49,267 bases of DNA from Spongiactinospora gelatinilytica (GCF_003236385.1 NZ_POUA01000010.1:1-49267), one strand, 5' to 3'. Positions 1-7,614 are shown, counted from the stretch's first letter. Numbers and translations: made by a program. The notes: generated by a model not told the origin, from the letters alone.

Positions 1-19
1 AGATGTGTATACGAGACAG
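1..19 (+). other. Nextera transposase mosaic-end adapter remnant
   Basis: The first 19 bases, AGATGTGTATACGAGACAG, match the Illumina Nextera mosaic-end sequence AGATGTGTATAAGAGACAG at 18 of 19 positions; only base 12 differs (C for A). This is library-preparation sequence left at the contig edge and not chromosomal DNA. Genomic sequence probably begins at about base 20. Confidence 0.93.
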
Positions 20-156
20 TTGCCGGCGAGTCCCCTTGGCCGCTTGCGCAGGTCGCCGTACAACAGGCGCGCGACGCCGCATCCCGTACTCCAGATCGCC
101 GGACCAGCCGCGCCCCCATGGGTGGCGTAGATGGCCTGGCAATCAGCGAAGTCCAC
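20..156 (-). CDS. Possible partial small protein, cut by contig end
   Basis: On the minus strand an open frame starts with GTG at 156, 18 bases after the stop of the XRE regulator gene, and stays open to the adapter junction at base 20. The readable part contains VDFADCQAIYATHGG and ends near LLYGDLRKRPRGLAG. The composition is believable for a real protein and the position fits a gene downstream of, and perhaps translationally coupled to, the regulator. There is no good ribosome-binding site and I do not recognise a family. The true 3' end lies beyond the contig, so this is a low-confidence partial call. Confidence 0.35.
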
Positions 157-173
157 GCAAGCACGCGCGAGGG

Positions 174-1226
174 CTATGCGTGTGCCTCGGTGCGGTGCAG
201 GGCCATGTGGTACTCCTGCGCCCACTCCGCGCCGTGCTGATCGGCGGGCAGAGTGCCCAGGCCATGCCGTAGGTGCTCCGCAGCCGCCCTACCCTCTTCG
301 AGGGCCAGCAGTGCGAGGCCGATGTTGAGGTGGTGGTAGTCCGGGGTTAGCCAGTACGCCGTCCCTGGGGCTTGGGACCGCGCGTCCTCTTCAAGCGCCG
401 CTGCGACGTCCAGCATTCGCCGCGCCTCACCGGTGTCCCCGAGCAGCGCCAGGCCATGTGCCGCCTGCACGGCATCCCCTAACCGTTGGGCAGGGTGCGC
501 TCCGGGCGTGTGGTGTGCGGCGAGGAAGTTCCGGACGGCGGCCCGTGGTACGCCCTGCTGGCGTGCGAGCCAGCCCTTGAAATCGGTGGCCTGGGCGACC
601 AGGCTCCCATCGCCGGTTTCGTCGGCCAGGCTTTCGGCGTCCGTCAGTAGATGCAGTGCGGCTTGATCGTTCCGTGCTTCCGCATTCAGCCAGCCATGGA
701 ATTGCACATACTCGGCGGCTACGGGGAGCAATAGTCCTCGCGCGGGTCCATGCGCCTCGCGCAACAGCGCGACCACAGCATCGGCTTCGGCAGCGGTCGC
801 GGCCATGATGGCGTTCGGTCCCAGCATGTCGTCGAGCCGCCGTTGCCGGGCCAGGATAGTCGCGAGCGCTTCGACGACCGGCCTGTCCAAGCGTGATGGA
901 CGAGCAAGGGCGCTGGCGAGCCGGTCATGGTCGTCCTCGTTCAGCTCATCTTCGAGCCCTTGGGGATGCCATATCCCGATATCGCCGAACAGGTTGCCCT
1001 CAGATATACCGAGCGCGCGGGCGAGCAGTGGGCGGTATTTGCGCCCTGGCATATGGATTCCGCTTTCCCACTGTTTGATCGAGCCGACGAGGCTCGGTAC
1101 GTGGGGGATGTCGTCGTCTGGATGCGCGACAGCTCGGATGCGTCGTGCGAGGTCGGATCTGGACCAGTACGGGGGTGCTTCGCGTAATTCGCGGAGGCGG
1201 ACAGCAAAAGTCTCATCGGCGGACAT
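174..1226 (-). CDS. XRE-family helix-turn-helix regulator with helical C-terminal region
   Basis: About 350 aa. The first ~80 residues look like a Cro/C1-type helix-turn-helix domain (SRSDLARRIRAV, then SLVGSIKQWESGIHMP and the helical LLARALGISEGNLFGD). The remainder is Ala/Leu/Glu-rich and helical (for example LLTDAESLADETGDGS, LGDTGEARRMLDVAAALEED), as in the large actinobacterial group of XRE regulators with TPR-like sensor regions. The ATG at 1226 is preferred over a GTG four codons upstream because the GAAAGG ribosome-binding site sits too close to that GTG. The ligand and targets are unknown. It is transcribed away from the small gene at 1415, with a ~190-base shared upstream region. 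It probably controls neighbouring genes, but that is inference. Confidence 0.8.
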   Translation of the reverse strand: MSADETFAVRLRELREAPPYWSRSDLARRIRAVAHPDDDIPHVPSLVGSIKQWESGIHMPGRKYRPLLARALGISEGNLFGDIGIWHPQGLEDELNEDDHDRLASALARPSRLDRPVVEALATILARQRRLDDMLGPNAIMAATAAEADAVVALLREAHGPARGLLLPVAAEYVQFHGWLNAEARNDQAALHLLTDAESLADETGDGSLVAQATDFKGWLARQQGVPRAAVRNFLAAHHTPGAHPAQRLGDAVQAAHGLALLGDTGEARRMLDVAAALEEDARSQAPGTAYWLTPDYHHLNIGLALLALEEGRAAAEHLRHGLGTLPADQHGAEWAQEYHMALHRTEAHA

Positions 1227-1414
1227 ATCCCGATGCACCTTTCACCGGGGAGTGGGTTGGAGCCCCTAGGCTGGCCCCTTCCCAACCCATCCTGCCTCTC
1301 GCTGCTGACTCCTGCCATCGCTTCACCGATTGTGTCCGTTCGATAACGCAGGGCGGCCCGAGCGTGGTGATCTCACCCACCGGCCGGGGCCTTGGCCGCA
1401 GAGGAGTGCGACCC

Positions 1415-1741
1415 GTGAGCGATGATAGGCCGCCCGTAGTGCCCAAAGGGGGCATGATCGGGTTTACCGCCCAGGACGACGGCCTGTTCCTCGTCTGGGA
1501 AGTTGAGGCGGGTGAGTCCGGCGCGAGTGGCGTGATCAACGATGAGGCCGCCGCTGAGAAGGACATGTTGCGTGCTCTCGCGGCGTTCCGAAACGGGCGT
1601 GGGCGGGTCCGGTACGCGCGGCTCGCCCCGGCGCCCGGCGCCGTCTACGACTACCGATACGGCACGACCCTCATCACCGCGCACCGGGCGGACGGCGTGA
1701 CCGTCTCCGTCGCCGGGGACGCGTGGGAGGACGCCCTGTGA
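1415..1741 (+). CDS. Small protein of unknown function
   Basis: A 108-residue frame with a GTG start at 1415, preceded by a GAGGAG ribosome-binding site at 1401-1406. The product starts VSDDRPPVVPKGGMIGFTA and is acidic and soluble, with alternating hydrophobic stretches such as GLFLVWEVEAGESG and YGTTLITAHRADGVTVSVAG that suggest a small beta-rich fold. No signal peptide, membrane segment or cysteine motif is visible. The longer frame upstream to 1145 overlaps the promoter region of the divergent regulator and has no ribosome-binding site, so it was not used. I do not recognise the family; its neighbourhood with an XRE regulator is typical of actinobacterial accessory loci. Confidence 0.6.
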   Translation: MSDDRPPVVPKGGMIGFTAQDDGLFLVWEVEAGESGASGVINDEAAAEKDMLRALAAFRNGRGRVRYARLAPAPGAVYDYRYGTTLITAHRADGVTVSVAGDAWEDAL

Positions 1742-1790
1742 GCGGGTACGGCGGCGCGGCGAGGGAGCTTGGCGCGCTGTCGTGCCGTAC

Positions 1791-1812
1791 GGCGGGCCGG
1801 CGCGGGCCCGCC
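1791..1812. repeat. GC-rich inverted repeat after the small gene
   Basis: Arms GGCGGGCC (1791-1798) and GGCCCGCC (1805-1812) are perfectly complementary around a six-base loop. The site lies 50 bases past the stop at 1741 and could contribute to transcription termination. There is no T-tract, as is common in high-GC actinobacteria. Confidence 0.5.
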
Positions 1813-1865
1813 CGGCGCGGGCAGCCAGAACACGGCTGGGAGGCTGCCCGCGCCATCCAGACCGC

Positions 1866-1932
1866 GGTACGGCCCCGCCCCATCGCCCCGGGGCCGTACC
1901 GTCTTGCACGAGGGGTTGGTAGTTCCTCGTGC
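1866..1932 (+). terminator. Two adjacent hairpins, probable terminator
   Basis: The first hairpin pairs GGTACGGCCCC (1866-1876) with GGGGCCGTACC (1890-1900), a perfect 11-bp stem. The second pairs GCACGAGG (1906-1913) with CCTCGTGC (1925-1932), a perfect 8-bp stem. They stand in tandem in the ~247-base space between two small genes. The most economical reading is a terminator region for the gene ending at 1741. A structured leader for the gene starting at 1989 is the alternative. Confidence 0.55.
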
Positions 1933-1988
1933 CGCGCGGACGGGCCGTGGTTGAGCGCCCGCCCGCGCCTTCTTCTCGGAGGTGTGCA

Positions 1989-2222
1989 GTGGACGATCTG
2001 ACGCCCGACCAGCACGCCTACCTGACCGCCATCGAGACCACCTATCCCGGCTGGCACATCGTGGTGCAAAACGGATGGTGGTGGGCCACCAAGCACACCC
2101 CGCCCACTCGGGAGCAGAAGAAGGCCGGAGTACTGACCCAGTTCGCCCGCCCGGGGCCGCACGAGATGGTGGCCGCGCTGAACGTGCAGCTCGGCATCCT
2201 CGCCCGGATGGGCGCGGCCTGA
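1989..2222 (+). CDS. Small aromatic-rich protein of unknown function
   Basis: A 77-residue frame with a GTG start at 1989, seven bases after a strong CGGAGG ribosome-binding site (1977-1982). The product begins VDDLTPDQHAYLTAIE and has an aromatic core YPGWHIVVQNGWWWATK, followed by a charged HTPPTREQKK segment and a helical tail. A longer start at 1929 would run through the hairpin region and lacks a ribosome-binding site. I do not recognise a named family. It could be a small DNA- or protein-binding partner of the nearby XRE regulator, but nothing in the sequence proves this. Confidence 0.6.
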   Translation: MDDLTPDQHAYLTAIETTYPGWHIVVQNGWWWATKHTPPTREQKKAGVLTQFARPGPHEMVAALNVQLGILARMGAA

Positions 2223-2269
2223 CCCGCTCGGCGGGATGTTCGAGCGAGCGCCCCGCCGAGAACATGAGC

Positions 2270-2303
2270 GAGCCCCCACCGGAGCCGGTCCGGTTGGGGG
2301 CTC
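2270..2303. terminator. Bidirectional terminator hairpin
   Basis: GAGCCCCCACCGGA (2270-2283) pairs with TCCGGTTGGGGGCTC (2289-2303) with one bulged base. It lies between a plus-strand gene ending at 2222 and minus-strand reading ending at 2314, so it could stop transcription from both sides. Confidence 0.7.
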
Positions 2304-2313
2304 TTCGGTGTCA

Positions 2314-2852
2314 TCACAGCGCGGGCACGATCAGGCCCGTACCCGAGATGACGCTGATCGCCTTCGGCTGAGGGCCGGGGGCGAACGCGCTGTACCCGTA
2401 GGACACTAGGCGGATGCCCAGGCTGGCCGATAGCGGCTCATCGAAGCGGAGCTGGGCGGGCGCGGCGTTGCCCTCCCCCATGAGGATGCAGTCGCGGAAG
2501 TCGGCCACGATGATCCTCGGCTCGTTCGTGCCCGCCCCGAGGTTGGTGGGCATGTTGCCCGACGTGACGAACGGCACCAGCACGTTGCCGGACATGACCT
2601 TGCCCACTGCGTCTGTCGGCTTGGGTCACAGCTCGGGAATCGTCGGCGTAGGTGATCCCTTGACGTCGGACCCGTTGATGATCTGCCCGACGTACGCCCT
2701 AGCGTGTGCCTGTTGAGGATGGGTACCTGGATGCGGTAGGCGGCGGGCGATGTGGTCGGTGCGGGAACGGCGAGCAAGGGCGTGGCCCTGCGAAGCCTGG
2801 CCACCAGAGCAGTGGGCATGCGGACAGGCAAGCACGTAGCGGGGCCTTGCAA
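2314..2852 (-). pseudogene. Decayed phage major-capsid-like gene
   Basis: Reading on the minus strand, capsid-like coding sequence can be followed through two reading frames. From 2852 one frame gives MPTALVARLRRATPLLAVP and AYRIQVPILNRHTLG. Near 2700-2720 the sense shifts to a second frame giving VGQIINGSDVKGSPTPTIPEL, which meets an in-frame TGA at 2626-2628. The same frame then continues through GKVMSGNVLVPFVTSG, PRIIVADFRDCILMGEG, LRFDEPLSASLGIRLVSYG and ISVISGTGLIVPAL to a stop at 2314. The last part resembles the C-terminal half of HK97-fold major capsid proteins of actinophages (recognised from memory, not searched). With a frameshift, a stop and no neighbouring head or tail genes, it looks like a prophage relic. 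Confidence 0.6.
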
Positions 2853-3010
2853 TGATCAATTGAGATCCGGTAGGTACGCCACGATCGCGTCCCGCGAAGT
2901 GGCGGGACATTCCCTCAGCCGGAGCGGCCGACCTGCCAGCTGTCCCGTTTGACAGTTCCCGCTACACCTACTTGGCGGGCCGCCACCTACGGCACACGAC
3001 GAGCCACGGC
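2853..3010. other. Intergenic stretch, no gene seen
   Basis: No convincing reading frame is visible here. It contains a short perfect inverted repeat, GTCCCGC (2889-2895) and GCGGGAC (2902-2908), and otherwise lies between the capsid-like relic and the 3' end of the phosphatase gene. Confidence 0.4.
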
Positions 3011-3027
3011 GTCGGGCGGAGCCCGAC
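3011..3027 (-). terminator. Hairpin downstream of the PP2C phosphatase gene
   Basis: GTCGGGC (3011-3017) and GCCCGAC (3021-3027) form a perfect 7-bp stem with a three-base loop, 39 bases past the phosphatase stop codon. It is a plausible terminator for that minus-strand gene. Confidence 0.5.
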
Positions 3028-3065
3028 ACGAGGAAGAGCGTCCGAGCGGCAGCGAGGGCCGAGGC

Positions 3066-4223
3066 TTAGGGCGTTTCGGCCGAAGGTGAGGGGTCGGGGT
3101 GGAGAGGGGCGGAGCTGCGGCGGAGGAGGAGCATGGCGGCGTCGTCGCCGAGGGGGCGGCCTACGTGCTTGAGCAGGTCGGCGCGGAGGGTGTCCAGGGA
3201 GGTCTGCGGGTCGGGGCCGGTCAGCAGGTGGACTCTGTCGGTCAGCGGATAGAACGCGCCGCCGTGGTCGCGGGCCTCCACGATCCCGTCGGTGTAGAGC
3301 AGGATCTGGTCCCCTTCGGCGAACCGTTCCACGAGGACGGTGGGCTCGTCGGGCTTGAGCCAGGCCAGGCCGAGCGGCGGCGTCTCCTCCGGCGGTTCGG
3401 CGAACTCCGCGCCGCCGTCCGCGCGGATGATCAGCGGGGCCGGGTGCCCGCAGTTCACGATGGCGATCTCGTCCTCGTCGCGTACCTCGGCCAGCACCGC
3501 CGTGACGAACTGCTCGCCGGTGAGCCGCCGCGCCAGCGCGTTCTCCAGGCGGGTCACGACCCCGAGCAGGTCGCGTTCGTCGTAGGCGGCCTCCCGGAAC
3601 GCGCCGAGCACGATCGCCGCGGTCTCGACCGCCTCCAGGCCCTTGCCCTGTACGTCGCCCACGATGACCCGTACGCCGCGCGGGTGGGTGACCACCTCGT
3701 ACAGGTCGCCGCCGATGCGGGCCTCGGCGACCGCCGAGGTGTAGGACACCGCGACCCCGAGGCCGGGACCGACCCTGCGGGGCACCGGCCGCAGCAGTAC
3801 CCGCTGGGCGGCCTCGGCGACCGAGCGGACGTCGGCCAGGCGGCGTTCGTGGCGGGTCCGGGCGGCGCTGGCGACCAGACTGGCCAGGGTCACGCCCGCG
3901 ATGGCCGTGAGCGCCACATGGAGGCGGTACTGGCCGCTGGGGCCCTGGGTGGAGAGCGGCAGGCACAGGGCGACGGCGACGATGCCGACCATCCCGGTGC
4001 GCTGCAGATCGCAGGCGACGCTGGCGAACGCGGGGCCGAGGGCCAGCAGCGGCAGCAGACCGATGTCGGGGACGATCAGCCAGTCGGCGATCGCCACGAT
4101 CGCCATCACGACGTACGGGAGCACCAGCAGCAGCGAACGCGTGGCTGACGGCGTGGCGCGGTGCGCCGCCTGGCCGCGGCGAGGGCCGTCTCGCCCCCCG
4201 TCTGAAACGCGCGCCATACCCAC
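3066..4223 (-). CDS. Membrane-anchored PP2C/SpoIIE-type protein phosphatase
   Basis: A 385-residue serine/threonine phosphatase of the RsbU/SpoIIE group, which usually acts on anti-anti-sigma factors. Residues ~30-120 hold about four hydrophobic segments (for example LLLVLPYVVMAIVAIADWLI), placing it in the membrane. A linker helix (~121-150) leads to the phosphatase domain. Metal-binding motifs are visible: GGDLYEVV with Asp173, GDVQGKGLEA with Asp190, the later DQILLYTDGIVEA and the final GDDAAMLLL. There is no PAS, GAF or kinase domain, so the input signal is unclear. The start may be GTG 4223 or ATG 4217; both lack a strong ribosome-binding site. No partner anti-sigma gene is adjacent. 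Confidence 0.88.
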   Translation of the reverse strand: MGMARVSDGGRDGPRRGQAAHRATPSATRSLLLVLPYVVMAIVAIADWLIVPDIGLLPLLALGPAFASVACDLQRTGMVGIVAVALCLPLSTQGPSGQYRLHVALTAIAGVTLASLVASAARTRHERRLADVRSVAEAAQRVLLRPVPRRVGPGLGVAVSYTSAVAEARIGGDLYEVVTHPRGVRVIVGDVQGKGLEAVETAAIVLGAFREAAYDERDLLGVVTRLENALARRLTGEQFVTAVLAEVRDEDEIAIVNCGHPAPLIIRADGGAEFAEPPEETPPLGLAWLKPDEPTVLVERFAEGDQILLYTDGIVEARDHGGAFYPLTDRVHLLTGPDPQTSLDTLRADLLKHVGRPLGDDAAMLLLRRSSAPLHPDPSPSAETP

Positions 4224-4370
4224 CGATTCTCGTGCCCGTGCCTTGATCGTGCTCCCCTATGGCAAGATCTTGAAATCGCCGCCTGATGTTACCGGGCACG
4301 AAAGGGGTAATGCGACCGTGCGGCGGGGCGCCGCGGTGGCGTGCGCCGACGCCCGGCCCTGACGCGGACG

Positions 4371-4416
4371 TGCCCCTCTAAGAAGCGCCGAGGCGGCGGC
4401 GCCTCCTAAAGGGGCA
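4371..4416 (-). terminator. Terminator of bldD
   Basis: Outer arms TGCCCCT (4371-4377) and AGGGGCA (4410-4416) enclose an inner stem GAGGCG (4390-4395) with CGCCTC (4400-4405). The structure lies 33 bases beyond the bldD stop codon on the minus strand and upstream of the phosphatase gene, so it should separate the two transcripts. Confidence 0.65.
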
Positions 4417-4448
4417 TCGGACGTGCGGCGAGCCGAGCCGGGGACGGA

Positions 4449-4943
4449 TCAGAAGGACTCGACCGCGCGCCTCGCCTCGGCGTCGAGGACGCCCCAGCTG
4501 ATCAGCTCTTCGGTCAGCTCGCCGGGCGACTTGTCATAGATCACCGCCAGCGAGCGCAGGTCTTCCTGCCTGATCGACAGCACCTTGCCGTTGTAGTCGC
4601 CGCGCTGGCTTTGAATGGTCGCGGCATAACGGGCGAGCGCGCCGGCCTTCTCCTTGGGCAACTGGGAAAGCCGCTCCAGGTCGATGACCAGCTTCGGCGT
4701 CGGGCCGAGCGGGCTCGGCGCGGCGCCACCGGGCAACAGCTCCGAAACGGGCACGCCGTAGAAGTCGGCGAGCTCCGCCAGCTTCTGCACCGTGACCGCG
4801 CGGTCGCCGCGCTCGTAGGAGCCGACGACAACGGCCTTCCATCGGCCGCGTGACTTCTCTTCGACTCCGTGCAGGGACAGCCCCTGCTGGGTGCGGATCG
4901 CGCGGAGTCGTGCACCCAGCGACTTGGCATACTCAGACGGCAT
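4449..4943 (-). CDS. bldD: BldD, c-di-GMP-responsive developmental master regulator
   Basis: A 164-residue protein matching BldD along its whole length; the Streptomyces form is about 167 aa. Residues 1-75 are the DNA-binding helix-turn-helix domain (SLGARLRAIRTQQGLSL, VVVGSYERGDRAVTVQKL). Residues ~85-164 are the C-terminal domain that dimerises around a tetrameric c-di-GMP. The key motif RxD-X8-RxxD is intact as Arg114-Gly-Asp116 and Arg125-Gln-Glu-Asp128, with Glu127 where Streptomyces has Asp. In known family members BldD with c-di-GMP represses sporulation and antibiotic genes during vegetative growth and represses its own gene. A candidate operator lies ~150 bases upstream, a terminator follows, and the gene appears monocistronic. 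Confidence 0.96.
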   Translation of the reverse strand: MPSEYAKSLGARLRAIRTQQGLSLHGVEEKSRGRWKAVVVGSYERGDRAVTVQKLAELADFYGVPVSELLPGGAAPSPLGPTPKLVIDLERLSQLPKEKAGALARYAATIQSQRGDYNGKVLSIRQEDLRSLAVIYDKSPGELTEELISWGVLDAEARRAVESF

Positions 4944-5003
4944 CCTGTGGCCCCCCGGCTCTCTATGTAGCGCTCTCTCTAGATTGTCCTACCTCGCGGC
5001 TTA

Positions 5004-5037
5004 TGCCCTGACCACCGGGGGTGGTGCCAGGGGCAGG
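5004..5037. repeat. Long imperfect palindrome in the bldD upstream region
   Basis: TGCCCTG-ACCACC (5004-5016) faces GGTGGT-GC-CAGGGGCA (5020-5037), with the ACCACC/GGTGGT core perfect around a GGG loop. It lies 61-94 bases upstream of the bldD start. It could be a protein-binding site or a structured 5' leader of the bldD mRNA; the sequence alone cannot decide. Confidence 0.5.
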
Positions 5038-5089
5038 CACCAACGGTGACCATAGCGTTGGGGTTTAGCCCGGTACGCCACGAGGAGTG

Positions 5090-5104
5090 GTTACGCACAG
5101 TGAC
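5090..5104. promoter_or_regulatory. Candidate BldD operator upstream of bldD
   Basis: The sequence gTtACgCAcaGTgAc fits the published BldD box nTnACnC(A/T)GnGTnAn at eight of the nine fixed positions; only the central G is replaced by C. It lies 147 bases upstream of the bldD start codon, which suits the autoregulation known for BldD in Streptomyces. Binding is inferred from the match only. Confidence 0.6.
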
Positions 5105-5214
5105 GGTAAAGCGGTGGACGCCGAAGGTCAAGCTGATTGGAAAAAAGATGCCGAATCCGGTCCGGTGAAGTACGCCGCATTCGTTACTCAGATCCCATAT
5201 GAAACATGGGTTCG

Positions 5215-6150
5215 TCAGGGTTTGACATTCCTGCTTCTGCCGCTCGGCTCGAACTTGGGGGTCCTGGGCAAGATCATAACAGGACGTGTGGCAGACCGAA
5301 CGATCTTCAATGAGGTGTCCCCCAGAAACACTCTGCGCAGCGGCCCGGAGTCGCTGGAGGCGCAGATCAGCAGCTCCCCGGGGAGCCAGCCGGCCGAGGC
5401 CAGCGCGGCCCCGACGTTCCTCGCCTCGGCCATCTCCGCCGTCACCTCCGGCGAGCCGGGCAGCCCCGGCCCGCGGACGGCCAGCGCCAGATCCTCGGTG
5501 TACTGCTCGCGCGAGCGGCGCAGCATGTCCTCCTCAAGGGCCGCCCGCCGGGCGCCGCGCACCGCCGGGCGCGGGACCACCAGCGTGAGCAGCCGCAACG
5601 GCACCCCCAGGCGGGCCGCCCCGGCCGCGGCCAGGCGCACCGCGGCGTCGCAACCCGGGCTGCGCCGGTAGGCGACGGTCAGCCGGTCGATCGCGGGCGG
5701 GGGACGCTCGCCGTACCCGGCGGTGGCCAGCGCGACCGGCACGGGGGAGGAGTGCAGCAACTGGTCGGCGGTGCTGCCGACGGCGATTCGCCCGCGGGCC
5801 GCGCGCGGCGGCGACCCGATGACGATGACCTCCGCGCCGCTCCGGCGGGCCACCGCGGCCAGGCCGTGGCCGCTGCCGCGGTCCACGCCGATGATGCGCT
5901 CCGGCTCGCCCGGCCCGTCCCCGGAGACCAGGCCCGCCGCCTCCTCCAGCGCCTCCTCGGCCCGCTCGCGCAGGTAGCGGGTCCATTCGGCGTCGACCCT
6001 CGCGCTGCCCGGCGTGGTCCATCCTGGCGGCCTGATGGCGGCGACGGTGAGGGTGCGGGAGTCGTGACCGGCCAGCAGGGCGCCCAGGGCGAGCGCGTCC
6101 CTGCCGCCCCGGTCCGGCGTGTAGCCCGCGAGGACGTTGGCGTACCTCAT
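5215..6150 (-). CDS. Tandem-domain universal stress protein (UspA family)
   Basis: A 311-residue cytoplasmic protein made of two Usp domains. The first (~1-145) starts MRYANVLAGYTPDRGG and has the nucleotide-binding signature VIVIGSPPRAARGRIAVGS, the G-2x-G-9x-G(S/T) pattern of ATP-binding Usp proteins. The second (~155-295) starts RLTVAYRRSPGCDAA and ends SGPLRRVFLGDTSLKIV and RPVMILPRTP, with a degenerate binding loop. The start ATG overlaps the permease stop by four bases (ATGA), so the two are translationally coupled. It is the last gene of a unit with an amino-acid permease and arginine deiminase, suggesting a role under stress or low energy (inference). Confidence 0.88.
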   Translation of the reverse strand: MRYANVLAGYTPDRGGRDALALGALLAGHDSRTLTVAAIRPPGWTTPGSARVDAEWTRYLRERAEEALEEAAGLVSGDGPGEPERIIGVDRGSGHGLAAVARRSGAEVIVIGSPPRAARGRIAVGSTADQLLHSSPVPVALATAGYGERPPPAIDRLTVAYRRSPGCDAAVRLAAAGAARLGVPLRLLTLVVPRPAVRGARRAALEEDMLRRSREQYTEDLALAVRGPGLPGSPEVTAEMAEARNVGAALASAGWLPGELLICASSDSGPLRRVFLGDTSLKIVRSATRPVMILPRTPKFEPSGRSRNVKP

Positions 6151-7559
6151 CGCGCACCTCTGGCGAGGCGGGAGTGGCGAAAGCCGTACCCGATGTAGAC
6201 CAGCAGGCCGAACGCCGTCCAGGCCAGGAACGTGAGCCAGGTCGCGGAGTCCAGCCGGCTCATCAGGAACAGGCAGAACACCACGCCGAGGATCGGCGTC
6301 AGCGGGTACAGCGGCGTGCGGAAGGACCGGCGCAGCCCCGGCTTGGTGCGGCGCAGCACCACCACCCCGGCGTTGACCACGGCGAAGGCGAACAGCGTGC
6401 CGATGCTGGTGGCGTCGGCCAGCCGGCCGAGCGGCACCAGCCCGGCCAACAGCGCGATGAAGGCGGCCACGATGAGGGTGTTGGCGGCCGGTACCTGGCG
6501 GCGCGGGCTGACCCGCTGGAAGATCCGGGGGATCAGCCCGTCGCGGGACATCGCGAACAGGATGCGGGTCTGGCCGTACATGACGGTGAGCACGACGCTG
6601 AAAATCGCGATCACCGCCCCGGCGGAGAGCACCGCCGAGGGCCAGGTCGCGCCGGTGGTCTCGGTGAGGACCTTGGCGAGCGACGCCTCAGAGCCCGCCA
6701 GCCGCTGCCACGGCATCGCGCCCACCGCCGACAGCGCCACCAGCACATAGACGACGGTGACGATGGCCAGGGACAGCAGGATGGCCAGCGGCAGGTCGCG
6801 CCGCGGGTTCCTGGACTCCTCACCGGCCGTGGAGGCGGCGTCGAAGCCGATGTAGGAGAAGAACACCTTCGCTCCGGCGGCGCTGATCCCGGCCGCGCCC
6901 ATCGGGGCGAAGGGGGTGAGGTCGCCCGCGTCGTACGCGCTGAACGCCACCACGCAGAAGAACAGCAGGACCCCGACCTTGACGAACACCATGATCACAT
7001 TGGCGGTGGCGCTCTCCGACGCCCCGCGCAGCAGCAGCGAGGTGGCCAGCGCGACCACCACGAGGGCGGGGACGTTGACCACCCCGCCCGACCCCGGCGG
7101 CCCGGCCAGCGCCTCGGGGATGACGACGTCGGCGACCTGCCGCAGGAACTCGTTGAGGTACTGGCCCCAGCCCACCGCGACCGCCGAGACCGACACCGCG
7201 TACTCCAGGATCAGGCACCACCCCGCCACCCACGCCACCAGCTCGCCCAGCGTCGCGTACGCGTAGGAGTAGGAGGACCCGGAGATCGGGATCGTGCCGG
7301 CCAGCTCGGCGTAGGACAGCGCCGAGAACAGCGCGGTCACCGCGGCCAGGACGAAGGCCAGCACGACGGCCGGACCGGCCAGCGGGGTGGCCTCGCCGAG
7401 GATCACGAAGATGCCGGTTCCGAGCGTGGCCCCCACGCTGAAGAGGGTGAGCTGCGTGAGCGTCATCGTGCGGCGCAGCTCGCCGCCCTCGCCCTGGCCG
7501 CCCTCGGCGACGATCTCCTCGGCGGGCTTGGTGCGCAGCACCCGCCGCCAGCCGTTCAC
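6147..7559 (-). CDS. APC-family amino-acid permease, cationic amino-acid transporter type
   Basis: A 470-residue integral membrane protein with about 12 hydrophobic segments. The start of the transport core reads TLTQLTLFSVGATLGTGIFV, the typical APC unwound first helix with GATLGTGIF. SYAELAGTIPISGSSYSYAY is the conserved APC helix-3 region, and FFSYIGFDAASTAGEE is the CAT-type helix-6 signature. An N-terminal tail of ~30 residues is cytosolic. It lies 55 bases downstream of arcA and overlaps the Usp gene by four bases. Context suggests it imports arginine or exchanges it with citrulline or ornithine, but substrate specificity cannot be read from sequence. Confidence 0.9.
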   Translation of the reverse strand: MNGWRRVLRTKPAEEIVAEGGQGEGGELRRTMTLTQLTLFSVGATLGTGIFVILGEATPLAGPAVVLAFVLAAVTALFSALSYAELAGTIPISGSSYSYAYATLGELVAWVAGWCLILEYAVSVSAVAVGWGQYLNEFLRQVADVVIPEALAGPPGSGGVVNVPALVVVALATSLLLRGASESATANVIMVFVKVGVLLFFCVVAFSAYDAGDLTPFAPMGAAGISAAGAKVFFSYIGFDAASTAGEESRNPRRDLPLAILLSLAIVTVVYVLVALSAVGAMPWQRLAGSEASLAKVLTETTGATWPSAVLSAGAVIAIFSVVLTVMYGQTRILFAMSRDGLIPRIFQRVSPRRQVPAANTLIVAAFIALLAGLVPLGRLADATSIGTLFAFAVVNAGVVVLRRTKPGLRRSFRTPLYPLTPILGVVFCLFLMSRLDSATWLTFLAWTAFGLLVYIGYGFRHSRLARGAR

Positions 7560-7614
7560 CCGCCGCCTCTCGGCCGCGCGGTGCCGTCCATGGGTACTCC
7601 GGGCCGCTCGCGGG

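Noticed and set aside
1-3065. Attachment sites or an integrase for a prophage
   Set aside because: No integrase, excisionase, tRNA or direct repeat pair was found around the capsid-like remnant.
2968-4299. 443-residue frame overlapping the PP2C phosphatase on the same strand
   Set aside because: It is another phase of the same DNA. The phosphatase frame has all family motifs and this one is low-complexity Arg/Pro/Gly.
5100-5168. 22-residue basic peptide frame (MTVKRWTPKVK...)
   Set aside because: It overlaps the BldD box, has a poorly spaced ribosome-binding site, and nothing supports translation.
5087-5671. Plus-strand frame starting upstream of the Usp gene end
   Set aside because: Its first ~45 codons do not have the G+C bias of real genes here, and the rest is antisense to the Usp gene.
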